The notes: generated by a model from the sequence alone, not told the origin. DNA of 64,000 bases from JAALLB01 sp964502215 (GCA_964502215.1 CAZCUN010000009.1:1-64000), one strand, 5' to 3'; counted from the first letter of the stretch, positions 16,052 to 23,845 are shown. Numbers and translations are program-made.

Positions 16052-16855
16052 ATGGGTGACTTAATGAAAGGCAAACGCGGCCTTGTGATGGGTGTTGCAA
16101 ACAACCACTCAATAGCATGGGGCATTGCTAAACAACTTTCAGACCAAGGCGCAGAACTTGCGTTCACTTATCAAGGTGATGGCTTTGGTAAACGCGTAAA
16201 ACCACTGGCAGATAGTGTCGGTTCAAACCTGCTTTTAGATTGCGATGTTGAAGACATTGCGTCTGTTGATGCGGTATTTGATACGCTCAAAAAAGAATGG
16301 GGCAATATAGACTTTCTCGTTCATGCGATTGCGTTCTCAGACAAGAACGAACTGAAAGGCATGTATGCTGATACCAGCCGAGAAAACTTTTCGCGCACCA
16401 TGGTTATCTCATGTTTCTCATTCACAGAAATCGCAAAACGCGCAGCAGCCATGATGAATGAAGGCGGCTCAATGTTAACGCTGACATACGGCGGCGCATC
16501 GCGTGTGATGCCAAATTATAACGTCATGGGCGTTGCCAAAGCAGCGCTTGAAGCAAGTGTAAGATATCTAGCAAGTGACTACGGCCCACAAGGCATTCGC
16601 GTTAATGCAATTTCGGCTGGCCCAGTTCGCACTCTAGCAGGGGCAGGTGTCTCCGATGCACGCTCAATGTTCAACTACCAAAAACGCAATTCACCGCTTA
16701 GACGCACAGTCGATATCTCAGAAGTAGGCGGCTCAGGGCTTTATCTACTATCTGATCTATCATCAGGCGTGACGGGTGAAATTCATTTTGTGGATTCGGG
16801 TTATTCGACGGTATCCATGCCGAAGCTTGAAGAGTTGAATTCTATGGATGGGTAG
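16052..16855 (+). CDS. fabI: Enoyl-ACP reductase (NADH) FabI
   Basis: A short-chain dehydrogenase-type enoyl-ACP reductase, the last step of each fatty-acid elongation cycle and the target of triclosan and isoniazid-like drugs. The N-terminal cofactor site is RGLVMGVANNHSIAWGIAKQ, with the FabI-type insertion. The catalytic Tyr-x6-Lys is YNVMGVAK (about residues 156-163), and LTYGGASRVMPNYN precedes it. The length is 267 residues. It starts 12 bp after fabB with GGAAC nearby and closes the fab operon. Confidence 0.96.
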   Translation: MGDLMKGKRGLVMGVANNHSIAWGIAKQLSDQGAELAFTYQGDGFGKRVKPLADSVGSNLLLDCDVEDIASVDAVFDTLKKEWGNIDFLVHAIAFSDKNELKGMYADTSRENFSRTMVISCFSFTEIAKRAAAMMNEGGSMLTLTYGGASRVMPNYNVMGVAKAALEASVRYLASDYGPQGIRVNAISAGPVRTLAGAGVSDARSMFNYQKRNSPLRRTVDISEVGGSGLYLLSDLSSGVTGEIHFVDSGYSTVSMPKLEELNSMDG

Positions 16856-16924
16856 GGGTTGTTTGATGCGTAAATGACCCTTTTTGCAACGGTTTTTCAG
16901 AGGCAATGATTTCAGCAGGTTAAG

Positions 16925-16934
16925 TGTCGCAAAA
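16925..16934. repeat. Left copy of TGTCGCAAAA flanking the HEPN gene
   Basis: TGTCGCAAAA here is identical to 17724-17733 on the far side of the HEPN gene. A near copy (TGTCGCGAAAA) follows at once at 16938. The pair brackets the gene and could mark an insertion. Confidence 0.45.
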
Positions 16935-16963
16935 GTCTGTCGCGAAAAGAATGGAGAAGTAAA

Positions 16964-17692
16964 CTGTCTGAAATTTTTAGAGGCTCTGATTTACTCAAAC
17001 AATATAAAGAAAAGTACAATGAGGAGTTAGGGGAGGCTTTGCACTTCATAACTGTGCAAGCGACAAACTTGAGCTTGAGATGGAAAACTTATCTGGAAAT
17101 ATCTGCTTCAGGTTCAGAAAGAGTTGAGTTGCTAAATCAATCTGCTGGAACGTTCTTCGCAGTCGTCCAAAGAAGCTTATTTGATGATTGCATCATGGCT
17201 GTTTGTCGTTTGACTGATCCTGCAAAATCTTCTGGGAAAAGTAATTTATCTCTATTCCACCTTATTAACACTTTAGAGGATGGCGAGCTGAAGAATGAAG
17301 TGAGCAGTTTAGTTGACCAAGCAAAAAAAGCCGCTTCTTTTCAAAGGAATCATAGAGACAAGCGAATTGCTCACAGTGATCTTGAACTAATTACCAATGA
17401 TTCAGCTATGCCTCAAATTGAGCCTGCCACTGCGGAGAAAATGAACTATGCAATCGAAGCAATTTGGGAGCCAGTACGCAAGATTGAAGCAAGCCTCGGA
17501 GACACGCACCTAATTACTGAATTGGCACCAATATCACGCGGTGCGGTTTCACTTCTAAACTGCCTATATCGAGGACAGCTTTATATGGAGAAACTTGAAA
17601 GTAGTGAATTTGATACTGTGGAAGAATTCATTTCAGCAAGAGAAGAAATAAATAAGGACTGGCTCTTGCACGGATATAAACCGAGAGAATAA
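16964..17692 (+). CDS. HEPN-domain protein, AbiU2-like, with non-canonical start
   Basis: About 242 residues. The central part resembles HEPN_AbiU2 proteins: FFAVVQRSLFDDCIMAVCRL and TDPAKSSGKSNLSLFHLI, then RNHRDKRIAHSDLEL with the Arg-x(4-6)-His HEPN ribonuclease motif. AbiU2 is named after lactococcal abortive-infection proteins; activity here is untested. Reading upstream of a TTG at 17039 stays open and coding-like (SDLLKQYKEKYNEELGEA), so translation must begin earlier. The only start-like codon with a proper ribosome-binding site is CTG at 16964 (GGAG at 16953-16956, 7 nt away). An ATG at 16951 is out of frame by one base. It sits downstream of fabI and in an accessory islet. Confidence 0.72.
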   Translation: MSEIFRGSDLLKQYKEKYNEELGEALHFITVQATNLSLRWKTYLEISASGSERVELLNQSAGTFFAVVQRSLFDDCIMAVCRLTDPAKSSGKSNLSLFHLINTLEDGELKNEVSSLVDQAKKAASFQRNHRDKRIAHSDLELITNDSAMPQIEPATAEKMNYAIEAIWEPVRKIEASLGDTHLITELAPISRGAVSLLNCLYRGQLYMEKLESSEFDTVEEFISAREEINKDWLLHGYKPRE

Positions 17693-17723
17693 GTTTACTT
17701 GCAGGCTGTATAACAACAAATGT

Positions 17724-17751
17724 TGTCGCAAAAAGGTTCGATTTTGCGACA
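17724..17751. repeat. Inverted repeat after the HEPN gene
   Basis: TGTCGCAAAA (17724-17733) and TTTTGCGACA (17742-17751) form a perfect 10-bp stem with an 8-nt loop, 32 bp past the HEPN stop. No T-run follows on the plus strand. It may act as a terminator-like 3' structure, and it shares its sequence with the repeat at 16925. Confidence 0.55.
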
Positions 17752-17778
17752 GGTTTGCATCCACCTCAAACCCTCAAC

Positions 17779-17943
17779 TCAAAGAAACAACTTCACAATA
17801 GCAACAATTGCTAGTGTTGCGCCTGATCCAATCACTAAAAGATAATAGCGGTTTTCACTATTTATCTTTGACGTTTCAGCAATAAGCTTGGCAATTTCTG
17901 CTCGCATTTTGGCATCAGCTAAATTTTGTTCTTGTTCTGTCAT
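17779..17943 (-). CDS. Small membrane protein, helix plus C-terminal TM segment
   Basis: A 54-residue protein on the minus strand beginning MTEQEQNLADAKMRAEIAKL. Residues 1-32 form an amphipathic, alanine- and glutamate-rich helix with the recurrent pattern IAxxxKLIAETSKINSENR. Residues 33-54 (YYLLVIGSGATLAIVAIVKL) are one transmembrane segment at the very C-terminus. The ATG at 17943 has AAAGG about 7 nt upstream. Similar tiny 'AETxKLxAETRWY' proteins occur in proteobacterial accessory regions without known function. It starts 17 bp after the toxin gene stop and may be co-transcribed with the toxin-antitoxin pair. Confidence 0.65.
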   Translation of the reverse strand: MTEQEQNLADAKMRAEIAKLIAETSKINSENRYYLLVIGSGATLAIVAIVKLFL

Positions 17944-17960
17944 GCCAAACCTTTATGACT

Positions 17961-18251
17961 TTATAAATTTCGTTTTGGGTCTTGTTTACCACCAAGTATT
18001 TCGACAATCAGAATGCCTTCATCTGCTTGTTGATAATAAATTGCATGCGAAACATATTCATAGCGGTTAAGACCATTTTTTATGTGTCCGTAATCATTAC
18101 CCCATGTTGGATTATCTGCGAGCAACTGAAACCTTTCATGCAATCCCAGAATATAGTCTTGTGCTATATCGAGACCAAAATTCAAGATGGAATATTCATA
18201 GATTTCATCAATTTTTGAGTCTGCATTATTTGTGAGCTGATATTTTCCCAT
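17961..18251 (-). CDS. Type II toxin, RelE/ParE family
   Basis: A 96-residue RelE/ParE-superfamily toxin. It shows the ParE pattern YQLTNNADSKIDEIYEYSILNFG at the N-terminus (two helices), a central LHERFQLLADNPTWG, and the C-terminal beta strands ending in HAIYYQQADEGILIVEILGG. ParE-type members poison gyrase; RelE-type members cleave ribosome-bound mRNA. The ParE grouping is the better fit, but activity is untested. Its start overlaps the antitoxin gene by 26 bp, usual for such operons. Confidence 0.88.
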   Translation of the reverse strand: MGKYQLTNNADSKIDEIYEYSILNFGLDIAQDYILGLHERFQLLADNPTWGNDYGHIKNGLNRYEYVSHAIYYQQADEGILIVEILGGKQDPKRNL

Positions 18252-18495
18252 TATCGCGCAACCTGCTTTCTACACGTTGTTTAATATCAAGAACAGAAGC
18301 TTCACTTACGCCACTATCAAGGCTATCCTCAATAAGGCCTCTCAAATGCTCTTCATTCAGTCTCCGCTCTTGATCGCGTCTGATAAGATCACGAAAGTAT
18401 TCACTGTCATTTCCATAGCGTCCATTCTTGATTTGAGTTTTCACCCATTCTTCCATCGCATCAGGAATAGTAATTGTCTTACGCATCATTGCCAT
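18226..18495 (-). CDS. Type II antitoxin, ParD-like RHH family
   Basis: An 89-residue antitoxin with an N-terminal ribbon-helix-helix (MRKTITIPDAMEEWVKTQI, then GRYGNDSEYFRDLIRRDQE) and a charged C-terminal tail that would wrap the toxin. The ATG at 18495 is chosen because AGGAG lies 8 nt upstream; an ORF start at 18525 overlaps the promoter. It precedes the toxin, with overlapping reading frames. It likely represses its own promoter through the ATCATATGAT/TATGAT sites at 18521-18541. Confidence 0.88.
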   Translation of the reverse strand: MAMMRKTITIPDAMEEWVKTQIKNGRYGNDSEYFRDLIRRDQERRLNEEHLRGLIEDSLDSGVSEASVLDIKQRVESRLRDNGKISAHK

Positions 18496-18515
18496 ATCAG
18501 TAGCTCCTTTAATGC

Positions 18516-18545
18516 AGAATATCATATGATTAAAGTATGATGCAA
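18516..18545 (-). promoter_or_regulatory. Promoter-operator of the toxin-antitoxin operon
   Basis: On the minus strand TTGCAT (18545-18540) and TATTCT (18521-18516) are 18 bp apart. The spacer holds the 10-bp palindrome ATCATATGAT (18521-18530) and a second TATGAT half-site at 18536-18541 (plus-strand reading). This arrangement fits repression by the RHH antitoxin. Confidence 0.55.
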
Positions 18546-18552
18546 ATAATAC

Positions 18553-19545
18553 TTACTTAACCGCTTCAATCACCTTAAACCCATCGCGTTCTTGTAGCAC
18601 TTTGAAGTGTCTGAAGACTTTGCTGAGTGTATCTTCGTAAGGCAGGTTTCGGTTGGCTACCATTAGCAATCTGCCGCCTGATGGTAGGGTTGATCCTGCT
18701 ACTTGAATGAACTTCTTGCCTAATTCTGGATCAGCCGAGCGGGCTGTGTGAAACGGTGGGTTCATGATGACCCATTGGTAGGGTTTCTTTTTAAATTCTG
18801 TGGTTACATCGCACCAATGGTAAGTAACTGGCAGGTTTTCTGGTGCGTTTAAGTTTTTCTTTGCTGCTTCCAACGCATGATAGTCTGCTTCATAAAGTGC
18901 TAGTTCTGTGACTTTCTCGTTGCGCTTTAAAAGCTCGTTTGAAAGATAGCCCCAGCCTGCCCCTATATCTGCAACTGGCCCACCTAAGCGTTTGTCGAAG
19001 TGTTCGGCTAATAAGATTGAACCCTTATCTGGCCCATCACTTGAGAACATACCTTCAGCTAGCGTGTACCCATCGACTTGCTTTATTTGGTCTGGCTCTG
19101 CCCAGTCATCACCAGATTTCATAAACCAAAAGACAACCGCATGGTGTTTTGAAAAGCTATCGGTGATTTCAGTTTTTTTGCTGACCCATTTGCGGATTGA
19201 GCCAATGCCTGCGGTTTTATCGCCCGCCACAATAATCTGCGCATTATCTTCGCAAGCATTCCAAGCGCGAATGATATTGGCTTCATTCACTTTGCGATTT
19301 CGACCAAGAAGTATGATTGCGCCTGATGGTATTTGGTCTTCTTCAAATTGCGGAACGACATCATAGCCACCCGTTTCTAGTTTTATGAACTCTGGTCTTA
19401 AAGATTGTTCGCACTTTAGAACCTGCTTCCACTCACTGTCTAAATCTTGCAAGTGCACAGCACTATACATGCGCCATTTTCCGCTGGGTTCTGCAATACC
19501 GCGATCAAGGGCTAATGTCAGTGCGTCTTTAAAATCAGGCTTCAT
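18553..19545 (-). CDS. rsmC: Class I SAM methyltransferase, RsmC-like (16S rRNA G1207)
   Basis: A 330-residue protein with the tandem organisation of RsmC: a degenerate N-terminal methyltransferase-like half, and a catalytic C-terminal half with SAM-binding VADIGAGWGYLSNELLKR (about residue 192) and the N2-guanine methyltransferase motif NPPFHTARS (about 261). It probably methylates G1207 of 16S rRNA. RsmD/RlmG-type activities are alternatives. It lies downstream of pnp in the same direction but is separated by an intrinsic terminator, so it has its own promoter or depends on readthrough. Confidence 0.85.
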   Translation of the reverse strand: MKPDFKDALTLALDRGIAEPSGKWRMYSAVHLQDLDSEWKQVLKCEQSLRPEFIKLETGGYDVVPQFEEDQIPSGAIILLGRNRKVNEANIIRAWNACEDNAQIIVAGDKTAGIGSIRKWVSKKTEITDSFSKHHAVVFWFMKSGDDWAEPDQIKQVDGYTLAEGMFSSDGPDKGSILLAEHFDKRLGGPVADIGAGWGYLSNELLKRNEKVTELALYEADYHALEAAKKNLNAPENLPVTYHWCDVTTEFKKKPYQWVIMNPPFHTARSADPELGKKFIQVAGSTLPSGGRLLMVANRNLPYEDTLSKVFRHFKVLQERDGFKVIEAVK

Positions 19546-19563
19546 TCTCAGTTCCTAATGTAA

Positions 19564-19595
19564 AAATGGCGATACAGAAATCTGTACCGCCATTT
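19564..19595 (-). terminator. Intrinsic terminator downstream of pnp
   Basis: A 14-bp stem (AAATGGCGRTACAG type, one G-U wobble) with a 4-nt loop, followed on the minus strand by TTTTTAC. It lies 68 bp past the pnp stop and just before the rsmC start. Confidence 0.85.
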
Positions 19596-19620
19596 GAATT
19601 TTATCTAAAAGCTTTTCCCG

Positions 19621-19638
19621 TTTTGATGACAATCAAAA
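19621..19638. repeat. Small hairpin at the pnp 3' end
   Basis: TTTTGAT and ATCAAAA form a 7-bp stem around GACA, directly between the pnp stop and the main terminator. It may be a 3' stabilising or processing structure. Confidence 0.4.
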
Positions 19639-19662
19639 TGATAAGGAAAGGCGACCAGGAAA

Positions 19663-21786
19663 TTAGTCTTCGTCTTTTTCTTCTACGATCTCTTTACCAG
19701 TTTCCTGGTCAACCACTTTCATAGAAAGGCGAACCTTACCGCGATCATCAAAGCCCATAAGCTTGACCCAGACTTTTTCGCCTTCTTTGGTAACGTCTGT
19801 TGTTTTACCAACACGCTCGTTAGCCAATTGTGAGATGTGTACAAGGCCGTCTTTTGCGCCAAAGAAGTTTACGAATGCACCGAAGTCTACAGTTTTAACA
19901 ACCGTACCTTCATAGATTGCGCCTACTTCTGGATCGTCTGTGATTGATCTAATCCAAGAAACAGCTGCGTCGATTTCTTTTGCAGATGAAGAAGCAACTT
20001 TTACAGTGCCATCATCTTCGATAGAAACTTTTGCACCTGTTTTTTCGACGATCTCACGAATGACCTTACCGCCAGAACCAATCACTTCGCGGATTTTATC
20101 CGTTGGAATTTTGAAGCTTTCGATGCGTGGTGCAAATTCGCCAAGCTCTGCACGACCTTCGGTCAATGCATTTGCCATTTCACCAAGGATAGTCTCACGA
20201 CCACCCTTAGCTTGTTCAAGTGCGATTTTCATAATTTCTTCTGTGATACCTGTGATTTTGATATCCATTTGAAGTGATGTCAGACCCTCGGCAGTACCTG
20301 CAACTTTAAAGTCCATGTCGCCTAGGTGATCTTCGTCCCCTAAAATATCTGAAAGAACTGCGAAGTCGTCGCCTTCTTTAATCAAGCCCATTGCGATACC
20401 AGCAACTGGTGCTTTAAGCGGAACACCTGCGTCCATGAACGCTAGTGATGTACCACAAACAGATGCCATTGAAGATGAACCGTTTGATTCAGTGATTTCT
20501 GAAACAGCACGAAGTGTGTATGGGAATTCTTCTTTCGAAGGAAGAACAGCACGCACTGCACGCCAAGCTAGTTTGCCGTGACCGATTTCACGACGACCGG
20601 TAAAGCCCATGCGGCCTGTCTCACCCACAGAATATGGAGGGAAGTTATAATGCAGCATGAAGTTTTCTTTATACGTGCCTGTTAACGCGTCAATCATCTG
20701 CTCATCATCTGATGTGCCAAGTGTTGCAACAACAAGTGCTTGTGTTTCACCACGGGTAAAAACGGCAGAACCGTGTGTACGAGGAAGAACACCAACTTCA
20801 GCAACGATTTGACGAACTGTAGATAAATCACGTCCATCAATGCGTTTGCCAGTTTTGATGATTGAACCACGAACCACATCCGCTTGTACGCTTTTGAAAA
20901 CTTCGCCAAGAACGTTTGCTTCATCAGAAGTAGATTCTTCTGTCAAAAACTCTTCTTTGGCTTTAGCTTTTGCCGCATCAAGTGCTTCATAACGCTCTTG
21001 CTTGTCTGAGATTTTGTAAGCTTTTTCGATGTCTTTACCGACAAGCTTTACAACTTTCTTTTCAAGATCAGAGTGATCAGGCTCAACATGTTCACGAATT
21101 GGCTTACCAGCTTTTTCAGCCAGTTGAGCAACCGCATCAATGACAGGTTGGAATTCTTCATGGCCAAACATTACAGCGCCAAGCATGACTTCTTCTGAAA
21201 GAACGTTTGCTTCTGATTCCACCATAAGAACCGCGTCTTTAGTACCTGCTACAACCAGATCCAAATCAGACTCGTCCATCTCGTCGATGTTCGGGTTAAG
21301 CACATAGTCGCCATCGATAAGGCCAACACGTGCGCCACCGATTGGGCCTTGGAAAGGAACACCAGAAATTGCCAAAGCAGCAGACGTTGCAATCATAGCA
21401 ACGATGTCTGGGTTGTTTTCAAGATCGTGCGAAATAACCATACAAGTTACCTGCGTATCGTTCTTATAGCCTTTTGCAAAAAGCGGACGAATTGGACGGT
21501 CGATTAGACGACATACCAATGTTTCGTTTTCAGATGGGCGTGCTTCACGTTTGAAGAAGCCACCTGGAATTTTACCAGCTGAATAAGCTTTTTCGATGTA
21601 GTTCACTGTGAGTGGGAAGAAATCCATCCCAGGCTTTGGTGACTTGTCAGATACAACTGCACACATAACCGTAGTTTCGCCATAAGTGACGAGCACGCAA
21701 CCATCTGCTTGGCGTGCAATTTTACCCGTTTCAATTGTTAGAGGGCGACCGCCCCATTCTATTTCTACCATTTGATGATCGAACAT
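19663..21786 (-). CDS. pnp: Polyribonucleotide nucleotidyltransferase (PNPase)
   Basis: The 3'-5' phosphorolytic exoribonuclease of the degradosome, 707 residues. It contains two RNase PH domains (first around AYSAGKIPGGFFKREARPSE; second, catalytic, around RTHGSAVFTRGETQALV and GDEDHLGDMDFKVAGT). A KH domain follows near residues 555-610 (IREVIGSGGKVIREIVEKTG), then an S1 domain near 622-690 (VGAIYEGTVVKTVDFGAFVN). The length is typical. It lies downstream of rpsO as in most bacteria, with a hairpin in its leader that suggests RNase III-dependent autoregulation. Confidence 0.98.
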   Translation of the reverse strand: MFDHQMVEIEWGGRPLTIETGKIARQADGCVLVTYGETTVMCAVVSDKSPKPGMDFFPLTVNYIEKAYSAGKIPGGFFKREARPSENETLVCRLIDRPIRPLFAKGYKNDTQVTCMVISHDLENNPDIVAMIATSAALAISGVPFQGPIGGARVGLIDGDYVLNPNIDEMDESDLDLVVAGTKDAVLMVESEANVLSEEVMLGAVMFGHEEFQPVIDAVAQLAEKAGKPIREHVEPDHSDLEKKVVKLVGKDIEKAYKISDKQERYEALDAAKAKAKEEFLTEESTSDEANVLGEVFKSVQADVVRGSIIKTGKRIDGRDLSTVRQIVAEVGVLPRTHGSAVFTRGETQALVVATLGTSDDEQMIDALTGTYKENFMLHYNFPPYSVGETGRMGFTGRREIGHGKLAWRAVRAVLPSKEEFPYTLRAVSEITESNGSSSMASVCGTSLAFMDAGVPLKAPVAGIAMGLIKEGDDFAVLSDILGDEDHLGDMDFKVAGTAEGLTSLQMDIKITGITEEIMKIALEQAKGGRETILGEMANALTEGRAELGEFAPRIESFKIPTDKIREVIGSGGKVIREIVEKTGAKVSIEDDGTVKVASSSAKEIDAAVSWIRSITDDPEVGAIYEGTVVKTVDFGAFVNFFGAKDGLVHISQLANERVGKTTDVTKEGEKVWVKLMGFDDRGKVRLSMKVVDQETGKEIVEEKDED

Positions 21787-21810
21787 ATATTTTCCTTAAT
21801 ACATACATAG

Positions 21811-21839
21811 GCATCAAATCTCTTCATTAGATGTGATGC
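21811..21839 (-). promoter_or_regulatory. pnp leader hairpin
   Basis: GCATCACATCT and AGATTTGATGC pair over 11 bp with one mismatch and a 7-nt loop, 25 nt upstream of the pnp start. In E. coli a long leader hairpin of pnp is cut by RNase III and lets PNPase repress itself; this one could serve the same role. Confidence 0.55.
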
Positions 21840-22000
21840 TTTTTGCCGTGTGACATTTGGCTTTATTATCTTAACGGGCAAGACAACGAGGGGTTCTGAT
21901 TGTTTGAAAAATGAACCGCTTGCAATCCTGCCCAATCATCGAGCCAGTTACATACTGCGTTTATCTGGGTCACACGGTTGAAGCCCTGAAAAACGAAAGC

Positions 22001-22025
22001 GGCGCAAGCCGTAAAAGCTTGCGCC
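22001..22025 (-). terminator. Intrinsic terminator of rpsO
   Basis: GGCGCAAGC and GCTTGCGCC form a perfect 9-bp stem around a 7-nt loop, followed on the minus strand by GCTTTCGTTTTT. It begins 9 bp past the rpsO stop. Readthrough into pnp is usual in this gene pair. Confidence 0.85.
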
Positions 22026-22033
22026 GGAATTCT

Positions 22034-22303
22034 TTATCGACGGATGCCGAGGCTGGTAATCAGAGACTTATAACGCTCTTCGTCTTTTGCTCTTGTATAA
22101 TCAAGAAGACGGCGACGTTGAGAAACCATTTTCAAAAGACCACGACGTGAGTGGTTGTCTTTTTTGTGGCCTTTAAAATGCTCTGTTAGATTTTTGATGC
22201 GCTCGGTCAAAACAGCGACCTGCACTTCTGGTGAACCAGTATCACCTTGTTTTGTTGCATATTCTTTTACAAGCTCAGCTTTGCGCTCTGGCGTAATCGA
22301 CAT
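22034..22303 (-). CDS. rpsO: 30S ribosomal protein S15
   Basis: An 89-residue small-subunit protein that binds the central domain of 16S rRNA and bridges to the large subunit. It carries the family signature EVQVAVLTERIKNLTEHFKGHKKD, in order with HSRRGLLKMVSQRRRLLDYT. The length and start are exactly those of the family. S15 often controls its own mRNA, but I see no distinctive pseudoknot by eye. The neighbouring pnp follows on the same strand. Confidence 0.98.
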   Translation of the reverse strand: MSITPERKAELVKEYATKQGDTGSPEVQVAVLTERIKNLTEHFKGHKKDNHSRRGLLKMVSQRRRLLDYTRAKDEERYKSLITSLGIRR

Positions 22304-22397
22304 CGGCTTATCTTTCTATTGTAGAAAACCTTATGGCTTTCGGAAGTTTTTCGTCGCCAACTGCCAAGATGTCGTCCAGCAGTGGCCTAAATATAGA

Positions 22398-22421
22398 AAA
22401 CGGGCTTTTATGAGCCCGTTT
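22398..22421 (-). terminator. Intrinsic terminator after DUF3179 gene
   Basis: AAACGGGCT and AGCCCGTTT form a 9-bp stem with a 6-nt loop, followed by TTTTCTATATTT on the minus strand. It lies 60 bp past the DUF3179 stop and upstream of rpsO, insulating the ribosomal gene. Confidence 0.8.
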
Positions 22422-22480
22422 CTGCGTGTTCTATAGTTGATTTTGATGAATATGGCTAGTCTTTTGTTTGCTCTAAAATT

Positions 22481-23845
22481 TTAGTTTAATTTGGCAACTT
22501 CACCTTGCTTGCCATAGTAATTCTCCCAAGCAAACCAGAAACCAATATGCCCTGCTAGGCGGTTTAGTTTTTTACCGTTTTCTGCGACCAAAGCATTTTC
22601 TGTTACTTTCCAAATTTGATCATTACCAGAGATTTTTGTGACATCATCTGTTTTTGAAAATTCAATGCCATTTGAATTATAAGCACGTACTGTTCTGCTT
22701 GCTTCATCGCCTACAAGAACCAGCTTTTGACTACCGGCGCTGTCATTTATTACCTTACCGCCTTTGAAGAATTTAATTGGCCAAGCTTTTTTAACATCAC
22801 CTTCACGCAATGAAAAAACATAGTCTTTTGCCTTGTGAATAGATGTATCAACTTGAACTGGGAACATAAGGTCATCACTTGCCCAGTAATTTGCGTAAGC
22901 AACACCAGAGCCATAATCACGCTGATAACCTGTCTCAACAGAAATGACTTTAGTTGTGGGGTTTTCCTCTTGCCATTTTTCCCAAGTCGTAATGACAACC
23001 GGACGCACTTTTAGCTCTATGCCTGAGTTTGCCAAAGTGCCTGCAACTGGCTTTCCTGTGAATTGATTCCAAAGAGAATGCGTATAGGTATCATACATTA
23101 GTTTATTAGAACGGTAGAGAAAGCCAGAAGACCCAAGCGTTAAGTGATGAGGAAAACCTTCAACTTTGGTTTCATACAAAATTCCTGAACCACAAAGCGT
23201 ACAATAGGCAAGGCTTACAGGCACACCGCCAATGATATCGTTAAACATTTCATGCCAATCCAGAATTCGAAGTGGATAAGCCCGCGCATCGCCATTGATA
23301 TTGACGCCAAATACTAAGTCATCAGCCAACATATAAGTTGCTTCATCGCGAGTTAGAAGCTTAGGGTTGGTAAGCGCTGGTATGCCGTCTTTTACCACAC
23401 CACCCCAAGTTATTTCTTCAACTCTGATATTATAATCGCGACCTCCCCCAAGAAAAAGTTGGAAATTGCCATCTATGCTTTTGTGAATATCCGCGTGAAT
23501 TTCATTAAAACCTTCAAAAGGTTTTATTTGAGAATTGCGCTCTTGCCAAAGCATCCATTTCTCCCAGTCACGACCAAATTTTTCGCCCGTGATTTCATCT
23601 AATACATCAGCAACAGCATGAGAGCTTGGTGAGAACCTCATTGCCAAAATAAGAACGCCTACACTATCAAGGTTTTTGCGTTTCTTAAAATACTCAAGTG
23701 CAAATTCGACCTTGGCATTGTCACCCTTATCAAATAGATCACGTGCCTTTTCAACAACCTCAGTTTCAGCGAAACTTAAAGTGGCATGGAGCAATGATGC
23801 AGTAAAAATTATAGTGCCAATAATCTTGGTGAGAAATGAATTCAT
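22481..23845 (-). CDS. Exported DUF3179 domain protein
   Basis: About 454 residues. The start at 23845 gives a good signal peptide (MNSFLTKIIGTIIFTASLLH then ATLSFA) and has AGAGG upstream; an earlier ORF start at 23899 would spoil it. The DUF3179 core is clear: FGVNINGDARAYPLRILDWH, then IIGGVPVSLAYCTLCGSGIL with two Cys, and GYQRDYGSGVAYANYWASDD. The function of DUF3179 is unknown; the Cys-x2-Cys and conserved His suggest a metal or redox site. It is inserted between truB and rpsO, a break in an otherwise conserved cluster, and has its own terminator. Confidence 0.87.
   Translation of the reverse strand: MNSFLTKIIGTIIFTASLLHATLSFAETEVVEKARDLFDKGDNAKVEFALEYFKKRKNLDSVGVLILAMRFSPSSHAVADVLDEITGEKFGRDWEKWMLWQERNSQIKPFEGFNEIHADIHKSIDGNFQLFLGGGRDYNIRVEEITWGGVVKDGIPALTNPKLLTRDEATYMLADDLVFGVNINGDARAYPLRILDWHEMFNDIIGGVPVSLAYCTLCGSGILYETKVEGFPHHLTLGSSGFLYRSNKLMYDTYTHSLWNQFTGKPVAGTLANSGIELKVRPVVITTWEKWQEENPTTKVISVETGYQRDYGSGVAYANYWASDDLMFPVQVDTSIHKAKDYVFSLREGDVKKAWPIKFFKGGKVINDSAGSQKLVLVGDEASRTVRAYNSNGIEFSKTDDVTKISGNDQIWKVTENALVAENGKKLNRLAGHIGFWFAWENYYGKQGEVAKLN

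Noticed and set aside
17039..17041. TTG as the start of the HEPN gene
   Set aside because: The 25 upstream codons are coding-like (SDLLKQYKEKYNEELGEA) and there is no ribosome-binding site before this TTG.
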